7,373 nt of DNA from NCBI GenBank assembly GCA_963922495.1, contig CAWUIH010000068.1:1-7373 (forward strand), in the 5' to 3' direction. Below are positions 1 through 7,373 of the stretch, piece by piece. Source of the stretch: CAWUIH01 sp963922495. GTDB lineage: Bacteria > Pseudomonadota > Gammaproteobacteria > Coxiellales > Coxiellaceae. A program made the position numbers and the translations under genes. Every line of letters begins with the position of its first letter. Position 1 is the first letter of the stretch. The notes below the pieces were generated by a model that saw only the letters and a list, made by a program, of their open reading frames with translations, made no database searches and had not been told where the DNA came from.

Positions 1-975
<975 letters not shown>

Positions 976-1068
976 TTCAACCCTAAATGGTTTTGTTGGA
1001 GTACTCTAATTTTAATTTAATGAGTTAGAAAGATTTGACAGCGCCTTTATTTTTCACCAAATGTTAAG

Positions 1069-1090
1069 GTTAATTGCTTACGTAATTAAC
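1069..1090 (+). other. Hairpin in the 23S-5S spacer, just before 5S
   Basis: The 23S-5S spacer (about 976-1098) has no tRNA gene. Its clearest structure is this inverted repeat: GTTAATTGC at 1069-1077 pairs with GTAATTAAC at 1082-1090 (9 pairs, one of them G-T) around a TTAC loop. It ends 8-9 bases before the predicted 5S 5' end. No T-run follows, so it is not an intrinsic terminator. A role in RNase processing of the rRNA precursor or in insulating the folding of 5S is an inference from position. A weaker 5-pair stem, CCATT at 973-977 with AATGG at 986-990, lies at the 23S 3' boundary. The true 23S processing stem would need the 5' flank, which is outside the window. Confidence 0.45.
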
Positions 1091-1098
1091 AAGCCAGT

Positions 1099-1216
1099 TT
1101 CCTGGTGGCAATAGCAAGCGGGAACCACCTGATTCCATTCCGAACTCAGAAGTGAAAACGCTTAGCGCCGATGGTAGTGTGGGGTTTCCCATGTGAGAGT
1201 AGGTCACTGCCAGGTT
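1099..1216 (+). rRNA. rrf: 5S ribosomal RNA
   Basis: This is a complete 5S rRNA of about 118 bases, close to the usual 120. The core CCGAACTCAGAAGTGAAA followed by TAGCGCCGATGGTAGTGTGG is the gammaproteobacterial 5S signature, and GAGAGTAGG is the usual loop E / helix IV-V segment. Helix I closes as CCTGG (1101-1105) with CCAGG (1210-1214) and continues inward through three further pairs, two of them G-T. The outermost bases (TT on both sides) do not pair, so the ends are uncertain by two or three bases. It lies about 125 bases after 23S in the same orientation, the standard distal position of a bacterial rrn operon, and is followed at once by a terminator, which closes the operon. Confidence 0.95.
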
Positions 1217-1227
1217 TTTAATTCCAT

Positions 1228-1262
1228 AAAATCCCTTGTCACACGATGGCAGGGGATTTTTT
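1228..1262 (+). terminator. Intrinsic terminator of the rRNA operon
   Basis: A long inverted repeat pairs 1228-1240 (AAAATCCCTTGTC) with 1248-1260 (GGCAGGGGATTTT), 13 pairs including three G-T, plus an A-T closing pair at 1241/1247 over a 5-base loop. The T-run at 1257-1262 forms the end of the stem and the tail. It starts 12 bases after 5S. No further rRNA or tRNA gene follows, so this is the rrn operon end. The matching A-run on the left arm means it could also work in the opposite direction, though no minus-strand transcript is expected here. Confidence 0.9.
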
Positions 1263-1372
1263 AATATAAATTTATTTTATCCCTGAACTTCCTTAGATTT
1301 AATGATGCTTTTCTTGATTCCCTTCTCTTTTTCTAGGTTAAATCGTAAAGTAAGCTTCTTAAAGCTTTATAC

Positions 1373-1401
1373 TTGACTTAATTAAGGGTTTTCATTTAAA
1401 A
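1373..1401 (+). promoter_or_regulatory. Candidate promoter of ampG
   Basis: The 146 bases between the rrn terminator and ampG hold no gene; they are AT-rich and must contain the ampG promoter if the terminator is efficient. The best -35-like hexamer is TTGACT at 1373-1378. A weak -10-like element TTTAAA (1395-1400) or TTAAAA (1396-1401) follows at 16-17 bases, which would start transcription around 1407-1409, almost on the ampG ATG. A rival is TATACT at 1368-1373, a good -10 match but without a recognisable -35; it would give a leader of about 28 bases. Two AAGCTT palindromes at 1352-1357 and 1362-1367 lie just upstream; any operator role is speculation. Confidence 0.3.
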
Positions 1402-1408
1402 CTTATGT

Positions 1409-2701
1409 ATGGATGGCAAATCAAACCAAGCTATTGGATTATTATTTAGCAGCCGAGTTATGGCTGTCATGTTCTTCAGTTTTTCTTCTACATTACCACT
1501 AGTATTGATCTCTGGAACGCTTCAGGCATGGTATACCGAGGCTGATGCCAGTTTGCCCGTAATAGGGTCACTAAGTTTATTGCAGTATGCTTACTTGATT
1601 AAATTTTTTTGGGCGCCACTAGTAGATCGTTTTTCAATATTCAGAATGGGTGTTTTACGAGGTTGGGTGCTATTAATGCAATTCATTATTGTAATCGGAC
1701 TGATTGTGATGTCTTGGTTAAGCCCAAAAACATCCCCTTGGCTATTATTTGCTGTGGCGGCTACCATTGCATTTTTTTCTGCGACACAAGACGTTGCGAT
1801 TGATGGTTATCGTGTTAGGGTATTATTGACTGAAGAGCGTGGATTTGGGGCGGCTGTCACAAGTGTTGCTGGCCGTATGGCGATGTTAGTTGCCGGTGGT
1901 TTGGCATTGATCATTGCTGCTAAGTGGGGCTGGCATCTTGCGTATTTAATACAAGCACAACTTATGCTGTTGTTGATCGCGGTGACATTTATTTCCCCTT
2001 CAGTCAATGCTACGCAACCACAATCAGGTTGGAAAGATACTGTAATACGCCCGTTTCAAGAGCTGCTAACACGAAAATATATCGTCCCAATATTAATACT
2101 AGTTGTTATTTACAAATTTGCAGATGCTTTGGCACTAAGCTTAAACACAGCTTTTTTATTGCGTGGCGTACATTTTACGCTGATGGAAATCGGGGTTTCT
2201 TATAAATTTACCAGTGTATTGGCGTCACTATTGGGTGGTGTTGTGGGTGGATATTTTCTACCAACAATGGGGTTGTATCGTGGGTTGATATGGTTTGGTT
2301 TTTCACAGACTGCAAGTAATTTATTATTTATGTTGTTGGCATTGGTGGGTAAAAATTTTGCGGTGATGTTAGCTGCTATTTTTGCTGATTATTTTTGCGG
2401 TGGATTATCCACAATAGCGTTTGTTGCTTTGCTATTGGCATTATGTTCCAAGAAATATTCAGCCACACAATATGCTATACTTTCAGCAATGATGGCTATT
2501 AGTCGTGTGGTAATTGGGCCTGCTGCAGCCTTATTGGTTAAAGCTCTAGGCTGGGCAGATTTTTATTTACTAACATTTTTTTGTGGTTTTCCCGCATTAT
2601 TTTTATTGCGATGGTTAAGGAATAAGGTTGATTTTGGTTCAGTCACTTTACAATCTAATCAACCGGGGTTGCGCTCAAAACTTCTTAATTCCTCTCAATG
2701 A
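1409..2701 (+). CDS. ampG: AmpG family muropeptide permease (MFS transporter)
   Basis: AmpG is an inner-membrane major-facilitator permease that brings GlcNAc-anhydroMurNAc peptides, released from the cell wall, into the cytoplasm for recycling; in many enterobacteria and pseudomonads this also feeds beta-lactamase induction. The 430-residue product has about 12 hydrophobic segments. Family motifs in order: LPLVLISGTLQAW (29-41), KFFWAPLVDR (65-74, the loop after helix 2), SATQDVAIDGYR (124-135), ERGFGAA (143-149), YKFADA (235-240), MEIG (259-262), CGGLSTIAFVALL (330-342) and SATQYAILSA (351-360). E. coli AmpG is longer (491 residues, 14 segments); the shorter 12-segment form is common elsewhere. 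The ATG at 1409 is the first possible start after an in-frame TAA at 1397 and gives the N-terminal length expected from E. coli AmpG, but has no Shine-Dalgarno sequence at normal distance. The 3' end overlaps the convergent tamB by 17 bases. No other recycling gene (ampD, nagZ, mpl) or ampC lies in the window. The family call is firm; substrate specificity is taken from the family. Confidence 0.93.
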   Translation: MDGKSNQAIGLLFSSRVMAVMFFSFSSTLPLVLISGTLQAWYTEADASLPVIGSLSLLQYAYLIKFFWAPLVDRFSIFRMGVLRGWVLLMQFIIVIGLIVMSWLSPKTSPWLLFAVAATIAFFSATQDVAIDGYRVRVLLTEERGFGAAVTSVAGRMAMLVAGGLALIIAAKWGWHLAYLIQAQLMLLLIAVTFISPSVNATQPQSGWKDTVIRPFQELLTRKYIVPILILVVIYKFADALALSLNTAFLLRGVHFTLMEIGVSYKFTSVLASLLGGVVGGYFLPTMGLYRGLIWFGFSQTASNLLFMLLALVGKNFAVMLAAIFADYFCGGLSTIAFVALLLALCSKKYSATQYAILSAMMAISRVVIGPAAALLVKALGWADFYLLTFFCGFPALFLLRWLRNKVDFGSVTLQSNQPGLRSKLLNSSQ

Positions 2702-5700
2702 CGTAGAGTACGTCAATGCCATTGCCCAAAGAGCTGGTATCTGTTTGAACATACCATGATCTATTTAGAATGTATCGCAACTGGATAATGTCAACTGGTG
2801 TGGTGATTCCGTACAAGTAGCGAATGTAAATTTTTCGCGTAATATGTCGCCCAACCACAAACGAGCTTTCCCCTTCATCAAACGGTGATATTGGTGTTGA
2901 TACACCAAGGGCATCAGCACTAACATTTCCTTCAACCCCAAATTCAGTGAGTCCCAAACCACTAGTGATGTCGTTAATAAGCCCACCGTGTTGACTTCCA
3001 CCGATATTAAAGGAGTTAACGGCGGTTGTAAGGAGTGCAATATCAGCGCCAGAGTTAACATTGGAAGATTGTCCAAGTAGCAAATACGATAAAATATCTG
3101 CTTGAGAGAGATTTCCACCTGATGCAAACAAGTTAATATTTAGGTTTTGAATTGTGCCTGTAATTCTCAGGCCCACGGTGATCCGATTACTTGCGCTGGT
3201 AGTATTTGAGTTGACATTGACTTGCCTGGTGATGCTGAGACTCAGAGTGGGATTATCTAAGGCCGAATTAGTAAAAGAGACATAAGAATTGGGAGAAATG
3301 TGTAATTTTTGAGTTTGAAAAGCTAAATTACCAGCAATATCGATGCGGCCATTGCCAGAAAACTCACGTTGAGGTTTTTTAGTAACTCGCATTTGCCCTG
3401 ACAAGTGAGCGGTCGCTCCGAATGCTTTGACAATGACTTTCTTCCCCAAAGTGACATTAGCCAGGATTGTTACACCCCATCGTGTGTATGTTGTTACATT
3501 AGTATTGACAAATACCGTATCCGAACTTAAGTGTTGTACGCTGGTGAAATTGTTTGGTTTGAACGTTGCCTCTGGTATGTTGACATTACCATTGATGTGA
3601 ATAATGTATTTATTCAATGAAATACTTGCGGTAGTAGTCGTGCGTAATTGATATTCAGGAGTGTTGAGAACAAGATAATTATCTGCAATTAATTTACCAT
3701 TGGTAGGCCAGCCTGGTTTTCCTAAGTCAGTCGTTGCCAAAAAATTAAGCTGTTGTTTTTTTTCTGATGATGTAACGTGGTACCTAAGTATATGCCCGTG
3801 CCCTATTAAATCAACGGATAAGTTTTTAAAGGTATTGTTGATAGACGGTACAAAAACACTAGCATCTTTAATCGTTAATTTACCATTCAATGATGGGTAA
3901 TTCAGAGAGCCAGCAATCTTCGTATCGCAATGCAGGCTTCCAGTCAGTTGAATGCCTTCTGGCATAAAAGGGTTGGCAATACGCAGATCATTACTGTCTA
4001 TTTTCAAATAACCTGTTACAGGTTGATTTAAAGATAAATTGGATAAAGAAAGTTTTCTAAACGTAAGTTGAGTGTCTATAAGTGATTGCTTAGAATGTAT
4101 AAATCCTAAATTAATGTTGCTTATTATACCAGAATCACTAAGCCTGGCAGAAATTGTTCCCTGAATATATTTGGTTTTAGCGTCACTGACTGCATTGGGG
4201 AAATCAATGATGATTTTGTGTAGCTCAGTGTTTAGGGTGCCAGATATATGCTTGATTCCTTTGCCCTGCAATTCTAAATTAAGGTTGGTATATCCGTCCA
4301 GTGCGACACCGCCCATCACAAAATTCATTAGAGGTTTTAAAGGTAATTTTTTTCCGGTTATATTTGCTTTCCAGGATTTTCTTTTGTTAAAGTCACCTGA
4401 TAAGCAGATTTTACCATCACGCGACTCTAAGCAGCTATCATTTATTGAATATGCTTGATTAGTTATAGAGAAAGTCAAAGGGTGATTGAGTTTCCAATCG
4501 TATCTATTATGAAATCTTATTGATAGTTGCGAGAGCGTAATTCTTTTTGTAATTGAATGTAAGTCAGCTTGGGTATTTAAATTGATTGAAATGTTCTTTG
4601 TTCCAGTAATGTTGTTTCCAGATTGATAAATCATTGTGATGTAAGCATTAGGGTTTGCGAAGCTACCATTGATGTCTGTAAAGACATTAGAAAAAAATAC
4701 CTTTTTATATTTCATATCTAATAGAAATAATTTAATTTGATTTTTATCTCGATGATGGGTACTGAAGTTCCATGAGCTGTTTAGATTTCTAGTGCTGAAA
4801 TTACGCCATTTTATATCTTTTCCTGATAAATTTCCTGATATAATTGGATTTTTATTGTTTCCGATGATACCTCCTTCTCCAGTTAAACTTCCTTCTGCAA
4901 TCGGATCTAGCTTGGATAAATCATTTACGGAAATCCTCCAGTTGAGATTCCAAATTTTTCTTAAGTTTCCGTTGATATCTAGAGTGTTGTTATCTGCATC
5001 TATATGAATATGTGTGGTGAAGTTTGGCAAGCCATGACTATATGTTCCAGAGCTTTTAAATATAGCGTTAAGATTTTTAGGCAGTGATGATTTTATAGAG
5101 CTTAGATCAAGTTTTTTTGCGTTTAAATCAATATCCCATCGAATTATAGGTTTAAAGTATAATTTTATATTGGCAATAAATTCACCATTAAATATTTTGG
5201 TTTTTTGTGAACGCAACTTTAGATTGCTTCCTGTGCCATTTCCTATAAAAGACCAAGGAACATTGCTATTACTCACTGCTTGAAAATAAATTGTATAATT
5301 CCTTGGAATTCCATTGAGAATTACTTGAAATCTATTAAGATAAGGCAGATTGGATTCTGCTTTAAGATCTCCTCTAAAATAACTATTTAAAGAAAAATTG
5401 TTTAATTTAATGTTGTTTAAACTTATTAATTTAGATTTTTCATTTGTTTTAAAGTTTAATTTTTTTATATTTGCATGATTTATTGTAATAGTAAGTCCAT
5501 CAAATATTTTATTTTTCGATTTTTTGGTATATTTTGCAATTTGAGTTGAATGTGATGGATTTAATTCTATCGAAAGTTTGGTTGTTTTTATGTTTTTTAT
5601 ATGAATCTTGTGAATAAAGAATTCTAATGGCCTCCACTTTAATATAAAATTACTTGCATCTATTTTGTATTTTTTAGAGTGATATGAGATTTCCTTTATT

Positions 5701-5882
5701 TTTATTGAGTTTATATTAGTATTTGATGCTTGCTGATATTTAAATTCACCAGGTATAAATTTTTCGGCTAAAAATAAACCAATATGTAGGCCCGCTGGTG
5801 ACAAGAGCAGCCCAATAAAAAATGAAATCAATAAGATAGCTATACCAATTGTGGTCAAAAACCATTTTATTATTGTTCTCAT
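2685..5882 (-). CDS. tamB: TamB, inner-membrane-anchored translocation and assembly module protein (DUF490 family)
   Basis: TamB is anchored in the inner membrane and spans the periplasm as a long beta-rich groove, meeting TamA at the outer membrane; it is implicated in assembly of some outer-membrane proteins and in phospholipid transport. The chosen start (ATG at 5882-5880) gives 1065 residues, somewhat shorter than E. coli TamB (1259). A single membrane anchor lies at about 8-27 (IGIAILLISFFIGLLL), followed by the typical SPAGL and PGEF segments. The long middle is beta-repeat-like, rich in N, K, I and S, with no enzymatic motif. The conserved C-terminal domain shows NIPEATFKP, the LSSDTVFV segment near 785-792, DILSYLLLGQ (929-938), then FGVEGNV, VVGRHITRKIYIRYLYG and a final strand ending DVLYVIERN. 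Two cysteines, 484 and 493, are spaced for a periplasmic disulfide. The start overlaps the tamA stop as ATGA (5882-5879), indicating translational coupling; the upstream ATG at 5915 would add 11 hydrophilic residues and a 37-base overlap, and is less likely. The 5' half is far poorer in GC than the 3' half. Confidence 0.95.
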   Translation of the reverse strand: MRTIIKWFLTTIGIAILLISFFIGLLLSPAGLHIGLFLAEKFIPGEFKYQQASNTNINSIKIKEISYHSKKYKIDASNFILKWRPLEFFIHKIHIKNIKTTKLSIELNPSHSTQIAKYTKKSKNKIFDGLTITINHANIKKLNFKTNEKSKLISLNNIKLNNFSLNSYFRGDLKAESNLPYLNRFQVILNGIPRNYTIYFQAVSNSNVPWSFIGNGTGSNLKLRSQKTKIFNGEFIANIKLYFKPIIRWDIDLNAKKLDLSSIKSSLPKNLNAIFKSSGTYSHGLPNFTTHIHIDADNNTLDINGNLRKIWNLNWRISVNDLSKLDPIAEGSLTGEGGIIGNNKNPIISGNLSGKDIKWRNFSTRNLNSSWNFSTHHRDKNQIKLFLLDMKYKKVFFSNVFTDINGSFANPNAYITMIYQSGNNITGTKNISINLNTQADLHSITKRITLSQLSIRFHNRYDWKLNHPLTFSITNQAYSINDSCLESRDGKICLSGDFNKRKSWKANITGKKLPLKPLMNFVMGGVALDGYTNLNLELQGKGIKHISGTLNTELHKIIIDFPNAVSDAKTKYIQGTISARLSDSGIISNINLGFIHSKQSLIDTQLTFRKLSLSNLSLNQPVTGYLKIDSNDLRIANPFMPEGIQLTGSLHCDTKIAGSLNYPSLNGKLTIKDASVFVPSINNTFKNLSVDLIGHGHILRYHVTSSEKKQQLNFLATTDLGKPGWPTNGKLIADNYLVLNTPEYQLRTTTTASISLNKYIIHINGNVNIPEATFKPNNFTSVQHLSSDTVFVNTNVTTYTRWGVTILANVTLGKKVIVKAFGATAHLSGQMRVTKKPQREFSGNGRIDIAGNLAFQTQKLHISPNSYVSFTNSALDNPTLSLSITRQVNVNSNTTSASNRITVGLRITGTIQNLNINLFASGGNLSQADILSYLLLGQSSNVNSGADIALLTTAVNSFNIGGSQHGGLINDITSGLGLTEFGVEGNVSADALGVSTPISPFDEGESSFVVGRHITRKIYIRYLYGITTPVDIIQLRYILNRSWYVQTDTSSLGNGIDVLYVIERN
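2699..2715. repeat. Palindrome on the ampG stop codon, inside the tamB 3' end
   Basis: TGACGTA (2699-2705) and TACGTCA (2709-2715) form a perfect 7-pair inverted repeat around GAG. The first three bases are the ampG TGA stop codon, and the whole repeat also codes for part of the TamB C-terminus (DVLYV region). A second perfect repeat, CAATG-C-CATTG at 2714-2724, abuts it. No T-run follows on either strand, so neither is a canonical terminator. They could form a small hairpin at the end of the ampG message; function is unproven, and repeats of this size can arise by chance. Confidence 0.35.
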
Positions 5883-7373
5883 ATTGCCGGACCCATTGAA
5901 AATTGTATCGCCCAAGGTTTACCTGGTTCGCTGATCGCTTGTGCAACTGTTAATTCAATCACTCCTACAGGTGTAATGTATGCAATACCAGGGCCAATTC
6001 CTAGATGTAATTTTTTATTAAATATGTTATTATCAACATTTCCGAAATCGAAAAAACCAGATAAATATAAGTTGCTCCATATCTTTTGTTGAATTTCAGT
6101 GCTTCCTGTTAATAATTCTCTCCCAGGGCCAACCCCATTGTAGCGATATCCTCTTAAACTGCGCGCACCACCAGCAAAAAACTGCAATGACAGCGGTAGG
6201 CGTTGTAACGATTTGATAGTAATATAACCCATTTTTGATTTTAAAATAAAGCGAGTAGTATGGAATAGTGTAAATAAGAGTCCACTTTCAGCACGCAACT
6301 GTATAAAACTACTTTCTGAAAGTATTTTATTGCTTGCGCCACTGATTGTGAATGTGAGTGAGTATCCTGTGGTTGGCTGTAAATGATTATTTTTTTTAGT
6401 TCGTTGCCACGCGATGCTAGGATAGATTAATTCTGTGTTAGTTGTTGGGTAATCAGCAAGGTTATATCTCTCTTTAAGAGCGGTAAGTGAGATCGTTTGT
6501 TTCCAGTTAGCCACAACAGTTTGGTAGCTGGCTCTAGCGCGGATACTTCGTCCATTGCCTGTTTTTTGATCCTGATGCACTAATGCCCCAGTAAACACCC
6601 ACAACTGTTTCCATGGCTTGCTTCCAGGGATAAAATAGTTAGCGACTGCAGCACTGTTACTGACAGAACCACGAACATAGGCATTAAAATAATTTCCAGA
6701 TGAATTGATCCAGCGAAATTCTGCACCAACCAGCGCTCTTGGGCCGGTATCTGTTCCATATCCAAGCCCGAAGGTATATTGTACTTTTTTATTCAACTCA
6801 AGTTGGATATCTACTGGAACGATTTTACTATGCAATTTTTGGTCCTGTTCGATGTTGGGCTTGATGTTTATGTAACGAAAGTAATTGCTTGACTCTAATC
6901 GGTTTTGCGTTTTATTGATATCAACTTGTTTGTAATTCTCGTTTCTCTTGTAGGCTAAATATTTGCTCAAAAATTTAAGAGAGAATGGCGATTTAGAGAA
7001 TGTAGTGATTCCAAAGTGATACCTTTCTCCCGTGTCAACTACTATGTTTACTTCTGAGGTATATTTATCAAGATTAATCAGTACTTCACTTTTATCTAGT
7101 TTTGCATCAAAGTAACCAAGCATTACTGATAAATTGATTAAGCTATTTTTCCCTTTTAAATAATTTTCATTACTGAAATAATCGCCTGCTTTTACTGGGA
7201 AATGATCTAACAATCTTTGAAATTGTTTATTAGTAGCACCCGTGCCAATAACTTGTACGTGGACACGAGTAAATTTCATTCTATTTTTGGGGGTGACATT
7301 AAAATTAAATGTCCAGGCATTACCCACATGGGACTGGCTACCTTTCACACTCGACAAAAAGTAACCATAAGGG
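5879..7373 (-). CDS. tamA: TamA, outer-membrane Omp85-family barrel protein (N-terminus outside window)
   Basis: TamA is the outer-membrane partner of TamB: three periplasmic POTRA domains followed by a 16-stranded Omp85-type barrel. The reading frame is open to the right edge (reading PYGYF then a TTG at 7357, which is just an internal Leu), so the signal peptide and most of POTRA1, probably some 75-90 residues, are missing. Counting from that TTG: the end of POTRA1 covers about 1-25; POTRA2 about 27-110, with GTGATNKQFQRLL and GYFDAKLDKSE; POTRA3 about 111-187, from DTGERYHFG to SSNYFRYINIKP. The barrel begins near 190 with FGLGYGTDTGPRALVGAEFRW. The hallmark loop-6 motif is GGARSLRGYRYNGVGPG at 396-412 (RGY in place of RGF), then LLTGSTEIQ and GIGPGIAYITPVGVIEL. 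The last strand ends FSMGPAI, similar to other TamA proteins, which end in a Gly-Pro-containing tail rather than an aromatic residue. The stop codon overlaps the tamB start by 4 bases; both genes form one operon, with its promoter beyond the window. Confidence 0.95.
   Translation of the reverse strand, partial: PYGYFLSSVKGSQSHVGNAWTFNFNVTPKNRMKFTRVHVQVIGTGATNKQFQRLLDHFPVKAGDYFSNENYLKGKNSLINLSVMLGYFDAKLDKSEVLINLDKYTSEVNIVVDTGERYHFGITTFSKSPFSLKFLSKYLAYKRNENYKQVDINKTQNRLESSNYFRYINIKPNIEQDQKLHSKIVPVDIQLELNKKVQYTFGLGYGTDTGPRALVGAEFRWINSSGNYFNAYVRGSVSNSAAVANYFIPGSKPWKQLWVFTGALVHQDQKTGNGRSIRARASYQTVVANWKQTISLTALKERYNLADYPTTNTELIYPSIAWQRTKKNNHLQPTTGYSLTFTISGASNKILSESSFIQLRAESGLLFTLFHTTRFILKSKMGYITIKSLQRLPLSLQFFAGGARSLRGYRYNGVGPGRELLTGSTEIQQKIWSNLYLSGFFDFGNVDNNIFNKKLHLGIGPGIAYITPVGVIELTVAQAISEPGKPWAIQFSMGPAI

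Noticed and set aside
1807..2007. Minus-strand and alternative-frame ORFs of 60-95 codons inside ampG (1609-1803, 1807-2007, 1924-2205)
   Set aside because: They overlap a clearly coding AmpG frame with conserved family motifs and have no recognisable protein features of their own.
2626..2664. GGTTGAT (2626-2632) and ATCAACC (2658-2664) as a possible tamAB terminator
   Set aside because: The stem is only 7 pairs with a 25-base loop and no T-run on the minus strand; it lies in the ampG coding sequence and is likely chance.
2765..5946. Other ORFs overlapping tamB (2765-3127 -, 3700-3900 +, 4171-4458 +, 4792-5007 +, 5746-5946 -)
   Set aside because: All are frame shadows of a continuous TamB coding sequence; none has a ribosome-binding site or recognisable domain.
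6580..6765. 61-codon minus-strand ORF within tamA
   Set aside because: A frame shadow of the TamA barrel; the TamA frame is intact and shows the family motifs there.
7340..7373. TTG at 7357 as the tamA start codon
   Set aside because: The frame stays open to the window edge, the residues before it (PYGYF) fit the end of POTRA1, and a TamA starting there would lack its signal peptide.

Overview
The window looks like ordinary chromosome from an AT-rich gammaproteobacterium. The rRNA segments read as gammaproteobacterial (5S core 'CCGAACTCAGAAGTGAAAACGC' type, 23S collinear with E. coli without net length change across the peptidyl-transferase region). The protein genes are AmpG and a TamA/TamB pair, typical of diderm proteobacteria. 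The low GC and N/K/I-rich proteins would suit the Legionellales (Legionella/Coxiella-like lineages), but that placement is an inference from style, not a demonstrated match.

Layout. Positions 1 to about 975 are the 3' third of a 23S rRNA gene, cut by the window edge. A spacer of about 120 bases without a tRNA follows, carrying one strong hairpin (1069-1090), then a 5S rRNA gene (about 1099-1216) and a strong intrinsic terminator (1228-1262). After a short AT-rich gap comes ampG (1409-2701, +), a 430-residue muropeptide permease of the major facilitator superfamily. It runs head-on into tamB (2685-5882, -), with the two reading frames overlapping tail to tail by 17 bases. tamB overlaps the end of tamA (5879 to the right edge, -) by 4 bases in an ATGA junction, so tamA-tamB is a translationally coupled pair. 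The beginning of tamA (signal peptide and most of POTRA1) lies outside the window.

Function. The rRNA part supplies the large ribosomal subunit. TamA (outer-membrane Omp85-type barrel with POTRA domains) and TamB (inner-membrane-anchored, periplasm-spanning protein) form the TAM envelope-assembly/lipid-transport machine. AmpG imports anhydro-muropeptides from cell-wall turnover. All three proteins serve the cell envelope, but ampG is on the opposite strand and is not part of the tam operon.

I did not find an undescribed system here. The points most worth a second look are local: the ampG start without a Shine-Dalgarno sequence and with three staggered ATGs next to a promoter-like element, the convergent ampG/tamB overlap with a palindrome on the ampG stop codon, the strong base-composition split inside tamB, and the spacer hairpin before 5S.
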